Assembly: GCF_002483235.1 (NCBI RefSeq)
Contig: NZ_DLHN01000008.1
Location: forward strand, 171 to 15,683
Source: Pedobacter glucosidilyticus
Lineage (GTDB): Bacteria; Bacteroidota; Bacteroidia; Sphingobacteriales; Sphingobacteriaceae
Direction of reading: 5' to 3'
Length of the DNA: 15,513 bases
Below, piece by piece: positions 1-8,000 of this stretch. The first letter of the stretch is position 1; the number at the start of each line of letters is the position of its first letter. Under the pieces are notes generated by a model. The model did not search any database and was not told where the DNA came from. It worked only from the letters and a program-made list of their open reading frames with translations. The position numbers were made by a program, and so were the translations under genes.

Positions 1-25
1 AATATTCATCAGCCTTGATTTTTGG

Positions 26-53
26 GGCACTTTTTTTTCAAGAAAAAAGTGCC
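26..53. repeat. Strong palindrome in left intergenic region (REP-like hairpin)
   Basis: An 11-bp perfect inverted repeat (GGCACTTTTTT at 26-36, AAAAAAGTGCC at 43-53) surrounds a 6-nt loop. It is followed at 56-84 by a GC-rich stretch with partial self-complementarity (GGCC at 61-64 and 74-77, GCCT/AGGC at 65-68 and 72-75), which stands out in otherwise AT-rich DNA. There is no T-run after the stem on either strand, so it does not look like a standard terminator. A T/A-rich stem followed by a GC-rich segment suggests a dispersed intergenic palindromic element; that is inference from form only. It could also be the mRNA 3' end of a gene left of the window. Confidence 0.5.
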
Positions 54-161
54 TAGGGCTGGCCGCCTATGAGGCCGGAAAGCCTTGTGCATGAGACTAA
101 AATTAAAAAGTATTATTAGTTTACCTATCTTTTTATCAAAAAATCATTTACTATACCAATG

Positions 162-206
162 ACTAAAAACCTAATAAACTAATGGCTAATAAACTAAAAA
201 CCTAAT
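162..206. repeat. Short direct repeats upstream of the holin-like gene
   Basis: A 14-bp sequence (ACTAAAAACCTAAT) occurs exactly at 162-175 and 193-206. An overlapping 11-bp sequence (CTAATAAACTA) occurs at 171-181 and 186-196. The block ends about 40 bp before the start of the membrane-protein gene, so it could be a binding-site cluster or slippage-derived repetition. The low complexity means chance is also possible. No exact TAnnTTTG promoter element was found between this block and the gene; the nearest resemblance is AAATTTTG at 217-224. Confidence 0.4.
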
Positions 207-244
207 CAGATGGCTTAAATTTTGTTAGATTAGATTCAAATTTT

Positions 245-592
245 ATGGTGATGAGTTTAATTATAGAAATTTTATTGATGGGCTTAGCGGTAGCTATTGC
301 TGCATTTTTAATACCAGGTGTAAGTGTTGATGGTTATTTATCAGCGGTACTAGCCGGTATATTAATCGCCTTGGCTAATGCCACGATTGGCTTTATTTTA
401 AGAATATTTACTTTCCCCATCAATTTTCTTACACTGGGGCTGATGTCTTTTATCATCACTGTATTGATGGTTTTACTGGTTGATGAAGTGATGACTAGCT
501 TTAATACTTCTGGCTTTTTATCAGCTTTATTGTTTGCGCTGGTTTTGGCTGTTATTAAAATGGTGTTTGGAGGATTTAAAAAAGATGATTAA
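245..592 (+). CDS. Phage-holin-4_2 family small membrane protein (four TM helices)
   Basis: This 115-residue protein is almost entirely hydrophobic, with four predicted membrane helices at about residues 4-22, 31-52, 60-80 and 90-108 and a charged C-terminal tail (KKDD). The IPG-x-x-V-x-G turn after helix 1 and the N-x-TIG...LRIFTFPINFLTLG stretch leading into helix 3 are typical of the family annotated as 'Mycobacterial 4 TMS phage holin, superfamily IV'. Despite that name, members are usually stand-alone chromosomal genes in Bacteroidota, and no phage or lysis gene accompanies this one. Its function in the inner membrane is unknown. The start is ATG at 245, but the ATG two codons later (251) is equally possible because no ribosome-binding site decides it. 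The stop codon lies inside the TTAA shared with the converging peptidase gene. The family call is firm; a true holin role is doubtful. Confidence 0.85.
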   Translation: MVMSLIIEILLMGLAVAIAAFLIPGVSVDGYLSAVLAGILIALANATIGFILRIFTFPINFLTLGLMSFIITVLMVLLVDEVMTSFNTSGFLSALLFALVLAVIKMVFGGFKKDD

Positions 593-2685
593 TGTAAAGC
601 TTTATGAACTAAAGCAGATATATCCTGTTTCAGCCTAGGAAGGATATCTTTATAATCTGCTTTTGGATAGTATCTTTTAAGTACTTTAATAGCTTCTGCT
701 CTTACAAGTGATTTTGGATGAGTTAAAGCTAAATCTTTGATTTTACTTAACTGTTTTGCCCTGAAATCCGCATCAAACATTTTATAGTGTTCCAATCCTT
801 TAACTACAATAGGCCAAGCTGTATCATGAATAGCTTTTTGAAGTATAGGTACTGCCTGAGGAGCTGTTTTATGTTTATCAAAATAAGCCATAGCTTCTTG
901 CTTATCTAGATAATCATCAGCATAAAGAAATTGATTTTTATAGTCTTCATCGCTTTTAACTTCCTGTTTTTTAATAAGTAAATTGTTGTGAACATCAAAT
1001 TTAACATGATCTGGAGCTGCTGAAAAAGGGATAGTAAAACGCTGTTTGATGTCGGTTATCAAAATATCATGGTAATTTACCTGATTTTTAGAAACGGTTT
1101 TTAAGGTTATTGGGAGTTGATAAACCGGTACAGATACCGTGTCTTGCAATTGTTCTACATCAATAACCAATTGCTGCTGTTGTGCATCATAAAATTTATC
1201 AATTTTTAACTCTGGATAGCCTTTAGCGAAAAACCATTGCTTAAAATACCAATTTAAATCTTTACCAGTTACTTCTTCAAAAGCCAATCTTAAATGATGA
1301 ATTTCTACCGCTTTGTAAGCATTTTTAGTGAGGTATAAATTCAAAGCTGTAAAAAAAGTTTCATCGCCCACCAGTGTTCTCAGGTTATGTAAAATAACAG
1401 CTCCTTTCTGGTAAGATATGGCATCAAACATGTGCTCTTTATCGGCATAATTAAACCTGATAACATCTGCATCACGGTTTTTAGCATAACTGAAATAGCT
1501 TTCAGCCATACGGGAAAGGTGTTCATCTGCATCTTCTTTACCATTTTTATGTTCTCGCCATAAGTATTCTCCGTAAGTTGCAAAAGACTCGTTTAAAGGT
1601 AAATGCGACCAAGATTCGCATGTCACTAAATTCCCAAACCAGTGGTGGTAAAGTTCATGCGCTATAATATCATCCTGATTATGGTCTTCATGCTGTGCTG
1701 CTGTAAGGTTAAGTCCGCTGTAAAAAACCGAAGCTGTGGTATTTTCCATAGCACCACTCACAAAATTACGCACTACAATTTGGTCATATTTGGGCCAAGG
1801 GTATGGGTAGTTTAACTGTTTAGAGAAGAAATCAAGCATGGCTGAGGTATTGCCAAAAACCTTTTTTGCGGTAGGCGCATAAGCCTTTTCGGTATAATAT
1901 CGAAGTGGAATATCCTTCCATTTATCTTCAGTAATTTCAAATTCGCCTACGGCTAGCATACTTAAATACACCGCATGTGGCTGTTGCATCCACCACGTAT
2001 CTGTACGGGTACCATCTGTATGTTTGATGCTTTCTTTTAAAATGCCATTAGAAAGTGTTTGGTATTGATCATCAACACGGATATTAAACTGATGGGTCAT
2101 TTTTTCAGCCGGGTTTTCTATCGTAGGGAACCAGCAGGAATTATTTTCGGTTTCTCCTTGTGTCCATATTTGATTTTTCCCTTTGTGATTGATAAAATAT
2201 AAACCTCTATCATCGGCAGAAAAAATATCTCGACCAATCTTTAGCTTCCTAGGAGCTGCGGTATAATTAATCTTGATAATAAATTGCTGGTTAGCTTGGT
2301 AGGTCTTATCTAATTTGATATTGATTTTATGATCAACATAAGTATAAGGTACTACTTGCAAGCTATCGTTAATTTCTTGATGAATCTGATGTATTTTAAA
2401 GCCTTTTGCATCTAACACCATAGAATCTGTAGCATAAAAATAGGGTTGGGCTGTAATTTTAGCTTCGCCATAAACAAAAGCGCTATCCCAGTTAAAAGAA
2501 ACAGCTAAATCTGTATGAAGAATATCAATTTCTTGGGTATAACTTGCATGATAAAGCTTTGCTCCAACTTTATTTGCATGAACATAAATGGGCTCAAATT
2601 CTATGAAATGTATTTTTCCACAGGAAGATAAAATAAATGCTAGCAGCAGAAGAGAGTAGCATTTACTTCTTAAAATTATTTTCAT
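589..2685 (-). CDS. M1 family metallopeptidase (aminopeptidase), predicted lipoprotein
   Basis: This 698-residue protein is predicted to be a zinc aminopeptidase that removes N-terminal residues from peptides in the periplasm or at the outer membrane. Residues 1-22 form a lipoprotein signal ending in the lipobox LSSC (Cys22). About 45-250 is the M1 N-terminal beta domain, and 250-490 is the catalytic domain. The substrate-binding GAMEN motif is at 311-315. The zinc site HELYH is at 343-347 with the third ligand Glu366, exactly HEXXH-X18-E. The likely catalytic tyrosine is Tyr425 in SYQKGA. A beta domain follows, then a short helical, HEAT-like tail from about 585. All catalytic residues are present. 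The tail ends abruptly in the middle of what looks like another helical repeat; many M1 proteins carry a longer C-terminal helical domain, so a shortened C-terminus is possible. Its ATG overlaps the stop of the upstream thioredoxin-like gene (ATGA, 2682-2685), which implies translational coupling. The partner could help secreted disulfide proteins mature or nutrient peptides be used; that link is inferred only from the operon. Confidence 0.93.
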   Translation of the reverse strand: MKIILRSKCYSLLLLAFILSSCGKIHFIEFEPIYVHANKVGAKLYHASYTQEIDILHTDLAVSFNWDSAFVYGEAKITAQPYFYATDSMVLDAKGFKIHQIHQEINDSLQVVPYTYVDHKINIKLDKTYQANQQFIIKINYTAAPRKLKIGRDIFSADDRGLYFINHKGKNQIWTQGETENNSCWFPTIENPAEKMTHQFNIRVDDQYQTLSNGILKESIKHTDGTRTDTWWMQQPHAVYLSMLAVGEFEITEDKWKDIPLRYYTEKAYAPTAKKVFGNTSAMLDFFSKQLNYPYPWPKYDQIVVRNFVSGAMENTTASVFYSGLNLTAAQHEDHNQDDIIAHELYHHWFGNLVTCESWSHLPLNESFATYGEYLWREHKNGKEDADEHLSRMAESYFSYAKNRDADVIRFNYADKEHMFDAISYQKGAVILHNLRTLVGDETFFTALNLYLTKNAYKAVEIHHLRLAFEEVTGKDLNWYFKQWFFAKGYPELKIDKFYDAQQQQLVIDVEQLQDTVSVPVYQLPITLKTVSKNQVNYHDILITDIKQRFTIPFSAAPDHVKFDVHNNLLIKKQEVKSDEDYKNQFLYADDYLDKQEAMAYFDKHKTAPQAVPILQKAIHDTAWPIVVKGLEHYKMFDADFRAKQLSKIKDLALTHPKSLVRAEAIKVLKRYYPKADYKDILPRLKQDISALVHKALH

Positions 2686-3923
2686 TCTTTTCTTAAAGTA
2701 CTGATGAGTGTTTCAAACTCCTTTACAAAGTCCTCATAATATGCTCCTGTTCCTGGCCCGTTAAATCCGGTATGGATGTTTCTTACTTTCCCTTTTTTAT
2801 CTATAACAATCATGGTAGGGAAAGCCATAACGGTATTTAGCATAGGTAAACTTTTTGCAGGTTCTCCTTTTTTATTGGTATATCCGGTAATTAAGAATGG
2901 ATAAGGTACTTGAAAGCGATGGATAACTTTTTGCAAATTGGCTTTAGATTTTTCGAAATCTGAGGTACGCTCATAAGCCAAACCTAACACCTTAATATCA
3001 TCAAAATTATTTTGGCGAATATAGTTGCTCAAAAAAGCTGTTTCATCCATACAATTAGGACACCAAGAGCCTAATAATTGTAGAATCACTACTTTGTTTT
3101 TAAACTCCTCATCTTTTAGGCTGACTTGTTTTTTATTCATATCCGGGAAAGAGAAATCTATCGTCTCAAAACCTGGCTTTAGATAAGTTAAGCCATAAGC
3201 ATCTGGTAAAGTTGCGTTTTCATCCTTTTTGGCTGTAAACCATTCTTGCGAAGAAAAACCCGAATAAAACTTACCCTCACTTAGGGTTTCGCCGCTAACT
3301 TTTGCAGTAAATAAAAACGCAAAACCACCATCAAAAGTAGATAAACTCAGCTCATCGCCATCTAAAACACCATCTAAATACCTATAATCTCCGGTAGGTG
3401 TAAGAAAAGAACCAGTTACCACATTACCTTCTTGTTTGAAATTACCTATAGCCAGTGTACTGTCTTTACCTTCTGTATTCGTAAATACAGTTGCCCATTT
3501 TCCTGTAATATTTTGTACCGCTGGTTTAAGTTGTTCTTTAAACCTCCATTTGATACCATATTGCGCTACGAATTGCATTTTTACATCTTTATCTGCCAAG
3601 TGTTTTACCCAATAACCTTCTATTTTGTTATCCGCAATAATGCCTTTAATTTCAGAATCATAAAGTGGCATTTTAATAAAAATAGAATCTTTTTCTCGGC
3701 TTATATCATCTACTTTAAATTGCTCTTTACCATTCATGATAAGCATCTGCCACTTACCTAAGCTATCTTTCAATTCGAAATTAAAAGGAACTTCGGCACC
3801 CGTTTCATTAATTAAAGCCCCTCTCCAAATACCACTATTTAAGGTGTTATTTGTGGTTTGACAAGCTACCGTAAGTAAAATAAAAAAGGTAATAATGCTA
3901 TAAATGAGATCTTTAATATTCAT
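2682..3923 (-). CDS. TlpA-like thioredoxin-fold lipoprotein (thiol-disulfide oxidoreductase)
   Basis: Read from ATG 3923, this is a 413-residue protein. Residues 1-21 form a lipoprotein signal with lipobox TVAC (Cys21), so it is anchored in a membrane facing the periplasm. Residues about 30-240 are beta-rich, in two related halves each opening with a G-x-W pattern (GIWRG at 31, GKWATVF at 141), and have no assigned function. Residues about 250-410 are a TlpA/AhpC-type thioredoxin fold with the redox motif W-CPNC (Cys288, Cys291) after a beta strand and the cis-proline loop FPT (Pro369). The family reduces or exchanges disulfides in exported proteins. CPNC differs from the commoner CGPC or CEPC, which could alter redox potential. 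An in-frame ATG at 3995 would add 24 residues, but it overlaps the candidate promoter and would bury the lipoprotein signal, so 3923 is preferred. The stop overlaps the start of the M1 peptidase gene by 4 bp; the two genes form an operon. Confidence 0.88.
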   Translation of the reverse strand: MNIKDLIYSIITFFILLTVACQTTNNTLNSGIWRGALINETGAEVPFNFELKDSLGKWQMLIMNGKEQFKVDDISREKDSIFIKMPLYDSEIKGIIADNKIEGYWVKHLADKDVKMQFVAQYGIKWRFKEQLKPAVQNITGKWATVFTNTEGKDSTLAIGNFKQEGNVVTGSFLTPTGDYRYLDGVLDGDELSLSTFDGGFAFLFTAKVSGETLSEGKFYSGFSSQEWFTAKKDENATLPDAYGLTYLKPGFETIDFSFPDMNKKQVSLKDEEFKNKVVILQLLGSWCPNCMDETAFLSNYIRQNNFDDIKVLGLAYERTSDFEKSKANLQKVIHRFQVPYPFLITGYTNKKGEPAKSLPMLNTVMAFPTMIVIDKKGKVRNIHTGFNGPGTGAYYEDFVKEFETLISTLRKE

Positions 3924-3950
3924 GATGTATTTGTATATGTAAAGGATTAC

Positions 3951-3964
3951 ATGACTTAAGTCAT
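3951..3964. promoter_or_regulatory. 14-bp perfect palindrome in the leader of the tlpA-like gene
   Basis: ATGACTTAAGTCAT reads the same on both strands. It sits about 28 bp before the chosen start of the thioredoxin-like gene and about 30 bp downstream of the candidate -7 element, close to or just after the expected transcription start. A site for a dimeric repressor is the natural reading, but no regulator gene is nearby to support it. With no loop it would make a poor RNA hairpin, which favours a DNA site. Confidence 0.45.
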
Positions 3965-3992
3965 TTTGTTTTCCATTAACTTGGATAAGTTT

Positions 3993-4000
3993 CAAATTTA
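3993..4000 (-). promoter_or_regulatory. Candidate Bacteroidota -7 promoter element for the tlpA-M1 operon
   Basis: On the minus strand this reads TAAATTTG, an exact match to the Bacteroidota -7 consensus TAnnTTTG. At the usual 19-nt distance the -33 position (4020-4022) reads TTA rather than TTG, so the upstream element is imperfect. The site follows the terminator of the PorP-like gene almost directly and would give a leader of about 60 nt before ATG 3923. It supports the shorter start of the thioredoxin-like protein. Confidence 0.5.
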
Positions 4001-4025
4001 GGAATAATTGGCGGCTAAATAAAAA

Positions 4026-4049
4026 AGCCCCAAGCTAATGCTTGAGGCT
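4026..4049 (-). terminator. Rho-independent terminator after the PorP/SprF-like gene
   Basis: On the minus strand AGCCTCAAGC, a four-base loop ATTA, and GCTTGGGGCT form a 10-bp stem with one G-U wobble, followed at once by a run of six T residues (4026-4021 on the plus strand as A). The wobble (4030/4045) becomes a C-A mismatch on the plus strand, so the hairpin is better suited to minus-strand transcription. It lies 35 bp beyond the PorP-like stop and separates the T9SS module from the tlpA-M1 operon. Confidence 0.88.
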
Positions 4050-4083
4050 GATTTTTATTTATTCTTAATACCTGTTTGTTATA

Positions 4084-4956
4084 CTACAACTTCCTATTAA
4101 ACCTATAACCAATCACGATATCAAATACTCCACCTGTAAAACCTCTTATCGCTACTGGCTCTGTATTGTATAAAGTCGAGATGTTCAACTGCTGCTTGTA
4201 GGTATAACCCAAGCCGCCTGAGAAACTCCGGTTGCTATGGTACATCGTATACAACTTCAAATCTTCTATGCCCCACTCTGCTGCTATATCATACTGGTTG
4301 TCGTAACCTTTTACGCCTCTATAAGCTAATAACGGACGGACACTGAAATCATTCTTTAGTATTATCATGTAGCTCACAGCGCTATAAAACGTAGAATAGT
4401 CTACCGTTGAAAACTGACCGTTCCTACGCTGGTTTAAGTTCAAATAGCTGAACTGTGCCTCTAGCTTCTTACCCATATACGCCACACCAAAGTTACCATC
4501 CAGATAGCTCTCTCTTTCATTCTGATAACGCATCAACTCTGGGTCGTTCGCTCTGCTGCCACTGGCTAAACTATAGTTTAAATCATCCTGTGACCAGCTT
4601 AACGATACCCCAAAGCGTAGACTATGGTCTGCACTGAAAGGTACTTTATAGCTATAGCTACCCATAGCCTGTGTTCTTTGCATTAAGCCTGCCTTGTCGT
4701 TGATCACATTCACGCCTATCGAAGCTTTCTCATTGATGGGCATGCTCCCTGAAAACGATAGCATCTCTGGTGCTCCTTCTATCTTATTCCACTGGTTTGA
4801 ATAATTGCTGTATACCTCTGTTACGCCTCTAAAACCTGCCATCGCTGGGTTTACCAAATAGGGGTTCTGGAAGTACTGACTCTTCATTGGAGTTAACTGA
4901 GACCAAACAGGCAGGGCTGTGATGATTAACAATAAAATGGTTAATATTCTTTTCAT
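4084..4956 (-). CDS. PorP/SprF family type IX secretion outer-membrane protein
   Basis: This 290-residue protein has a cleavable signal peptide (residues 1-19, ending PVWSQ). It then shows the family hallmark: a short segment with Q-x-F-x-NPYLVNPAMAGF (about 28-42), with the NP and PA-AG elements conserved in PorP/SprF proteins. The rest consists of alternating amphipathic beta strands ending in an aromatic/basic C-terminus (IVIGYRFNRKL), typical of an outer-membrane barrel. At 290 residues it is slightly short for the family but complete at both ends. Family members assist surface delivery or attachment of T9SS cargo; SprF in Flavobacterium johnsoniae is specifically needed for the giant adhesin SprB, whose gene is next to it. 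Here the gene lies 90 bp downstream of a giant type B T9SS cargo on the same strand, so it is probably that protein's dedicated partner. A hairpin lies in the gap and a terminator follows. The start ATG at 4956 is preceded by AAAGAG. Confidence 0.93.
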   Translation of the reverse strand: MKRILTILLLIITALPVWSQLTPMKSQYFQNPYLVNPAMAGFRGVTEVYSNYSNQWNKIEGAPEMLSFSGSMPINEKASIGVNVINDKAGLMQRTQAMGSYSYKVPFSADHSLRFGVSLSWSQDDLNYSLASGSRANDPELMRYQNERESYLDGNFGVAYMGKKLEAQFSYLNLNQRRNGQFSTVDYSTFYSAVSYMIILKNDFSVRPLLAYRGVKGYDNQYDIAAEWGIEDLKLYTMYHSNRSFSGGLGYTYKQQLNISTLYNTEPVAIRGFTGGVFDIVIGYRFNRKL

Positions 4957-4991
4957 CTCTTTATGTTATTTATTTCTTTATCTTTTTAAAA

Positions 4992-5015
4992 ATTCCCTGA
5001 TTTTACTCAGGGAAT
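4992..5015 (-). terminator. Intercistronic hairpin between giant adhesin and PorP/SprF genes
   Basis: A perfect 9-bp stem (ATTCCCTGA / TCAGGGAAT) with a six-base loop lies 32 bp after the adhesin stop. On the minus strand it is followed by TTTT and then AAAAAG, a short U-run. On the plus strand it is followed by CTTTTTATTT. It could terminate in both directions but is weaker on the minus strand than the 4026-4049 terminator. It may act as a partial terminator or RNA-processing site setting the ratio of adhesin to PorP mRNA, or fully separate the two genes; no exact TAnnTTTG promoter was found between the hairpin and the PorP start. Confidence 0.65.
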
Positions 5016-5046
5016 CTTTTTATTTACTTATGAACCATATTCTTGA

Positions 5047-8000
5047 TTACTGTTTGACAACCGTAATAAAGCCTTTCTTAGGTGCTATTCCTGCTTGTTG
5101 AAATTTGAAAACATAATAATAAGTTCCAGCAGCTAAAGGGCTACCATTAAGCATTCCATCCCAATCATTCTGATAGTTTCTCACTTCATAAAGCACTCTG
5201 CCCGAACGGTCAAAGATCGTTAGGGTATGGTTAGGATAGACATCTATATTCTCTACCACCCACTTATCATTAATACCATCTCCATTAGGCGTCATAAAAT
5301 TCTCTGCCTTGATGGCTTGATAATCTTCTCTTACCTCTATATTGATCGTCTCTACTGACTCGCAACCACTGGCATTTGTAACGCTAACTGTATACGTAGT
5401 GCTAACTTCTGGTCGCACTGTTAGCGTAGCTGTATTTTGTCCGCTGATGATTCCTCCTGCATTACTCCACTGATAACTTGTGCCGCCTCTTGCTGTTAAC
5501 TCTGCCGTTTCTCCCTTACTAATACTTAAACCTTTATCACTTATAATCGTGATTTGTGGGAGCGCATTTACTACTAACGTGAAGCTCCTCGTCGTCTCAT
5601 CTACCCCGCCATTGGCTACCCCTCCATTATCTCTTACCCTTACGCTTATCGTGGTACTTCCGCTTTGTCCATTGCCTACACGGTAACGCAATTCATTATT
5701 TACTACGGACAGGTTACTTAGCAAGCTGCTATTGCTGCTACTAGCCGTAACTGTGGTGGTTTGTCCTACTTCTGGCCCTGCTGTTATTCCCGTTAATCCT
5801 ATCACCTGTTCTGCTGCGGTATAACATATCGTTTGGTTGTTTACCGCATTAATCGTTGGTGCTTCATTGACATCGCTCAGGTTTACTGTAAGTACTTCAT
5901 CTAAGCTGAATCCAAACTGGGTGGTACTTCTCACTCTTACACTATAGCTCTGCTTGTTCTCGTAGTTTAAGCTAACTGCTGTTTGTAATTGATTACCACT
6001 AATAACAAAACTTGCATTATCCGTAGCTCCTGATCCTGCTACTAAGCTATAAGTAAAGGTAGCTACAGGGCTGTTGGAAGTACTGCTTAATGTTCCTGCT
6101 AAAGTGCCTGATGCCCTGTTCTCGTAAAGCGTAACTCCTGCTAAACTTACACTCGTTGGTGCACCTGGTTTTACCGTCAATATTCCATTCTGATAGCTGA
6201 TGGCATAGTTCTCTGATACCGCTCCACTTACCGTTATCGGGTAATCCCCTTGTAAACTACTTACTGTTGCTGTTGTGGAGATTATTGGCTGGCTGGTTAA
6301 CACCGTATTATTCTCTCCGCCTACAAAGCCTGTATAACTAATCGTTAATAACGGATTAACCTCTCCTTCAAACTTCTCCTTATTATCTGCTATGATCGTT
6401 AAGGCTTTTCTGGTAATAGCGGCGGTAGTACTTGTAGTTGTATTTACTGTATAGTTTCCTGCATCTGTTCCACTAATGCTGATGCCACTGATACTCACAG
6501 TTTTATTGTTGCCTACATTTTTGTTATCAAACGTAGCTGTAGTATAAGCTGCTGTGAGCACATCGCCTGTGATTCTGTTGTCTGAAAGTGTTACAGTTGC
6601 TGTATTGTTAGCATCGTATTCTTTGTTGATTCCTGTTGCTGTTACCAGTAAGGCTTTCGCTGTGATGGCTGCTGTTGTGCTTGTACTCGCATTTACTGTA
6701 TAGTTACCTGCATCTGTTCCGCCGATACTAATACCTGATACCGATACTGCTTTGCCTGTACCTACATTCTTATTGTTGAATGTCGCCGTCGTATAAGCTG
6801 CTGTGAATACATCGCCTGCTATTCTGTTGTCTCCTAAGCTTACTGTTGCCGTAGTATTTGCATCGTACTCTTTGTTGATTCCTGTAGCACTTACTAGTAG
6901 TGCTTTGGCTGTGATGTTAGCCGTGGTGCTTGCAGTGGTATTGACTGTATAGTTACCAGCATCTGTTCCACTGATACTGATACCTGATACCGCTACTGAT
7001 TTACCTGTACCTACATTCTTATTGTTGAATGTCGCTGTCGTATAAGCTGCGGTTAACACATCACCTGTGATTCTGTTATCTTCTAAGCTTACCGTTGCTG
7101 TATTATTGGCATCGTACTCTTTGTTGATTCCTGTTGCACTTACTGTTAGCAACTTAGCTGTGATGGCTGCTGTTGTAGTGGTTGTGGTGTTAGCTGTATA
7201 GTTACCTGCATCCGCTCCACTGATGGTGATACCTGATACCGATACTGCTTTGCCTGTGCCTACATTCTTATTATCGAACGTCGCTGTAGTATAGGCTGCG
7301 GTTAGTACATCGCCTGTGATTCTGTTATCTCCTAAGCTTACTGTTGCTGTATTGTTGGCATCGTATTCTTTGTTGATACCGGTAGCGCTTATTAGTAGTG
7401 CTTTGGCTGTGATGTTAGCTATGGTACTTGCAGTGGTATTGACTGTATAATTACCTGCGTCTGTTCCGCTAATACTGATGCCGGATACCGATATTGCTTT
7501 GCCTGTTCCTACATTCTTATCGTTGAATGTTGCTGTCGTATAAGCCGCTGTTAATACATCTCCTGTGATTCTATTGTCTCCCAATGTTACCGTGGCTGTA
7601 GTATTAGCATCGTATTCTTTGTTGATTCCTGTTGCTGTTACTGTTAGCAACTTAGCTGTGATAGCTGCAGTTGTAGTAGTAGAAGTGTTAACAGTATAGT
7701 TGCTCGCATCTGTGCCGCTGATGCTGATACCTGATACCGATACTGCTTTACCTGTGCCTACATTCTTATTGTTGAATGTCGCTGCCGTATAGGCTGTTGT
7801 TAATACATCGCCATTTATACGGTTATCTGATAAAGTTACTGTTGCTGTGGTGTTGGCATCGTATTCTTTGTTGATACCGGTAGCAGTAACTGTTAGTGGC
7901 TTAGCGGTGATAGCTGCTGTTGTACTTGCAGTCGCATTTGCTGTATAGTTACCCGCATCTGTGCCACTGATACTGATACCTGATACCGATACTGCTTTGC

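Noticed and set aside
245..592. Prophage lysis cassette suggested by the holin family name
   Set aside because: No endolysin, phage structural or integrase gene is nearby, and this family is common on Bacteroidota chromosomes outside prophages.
1380..1583. 67-codon minus-strand frame within the M1 gene
   Set aside because: It is out of frame with the catalytic domain, which is intact across this interval.
3432..3761. 109-codon plus-strand frame opposite the TlpA-like gene
   Set aside because: It is rich in Phe, Tyr, Ile and Cys, as expected from antisense of an AT-rich gene, and fully overlaps a well-supported protein.
3924..3995. Longer N-terminus (24 extra residues) for the TlpA-like protein
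   Set aside because: It would place the lipoprotein signal inside the protein, and its ATG overlaps the candidate -7 element, so it is probably not transcribed.
4455..5101. Two 60-codon plus-strand frames (4455-4637 and 4919-5101) over the PorP gene and the intercistronic gap
   Set aside because: They have no recognisable features and overlap supported minus-strand genes; the second also crosses the intercistronic hairpin.
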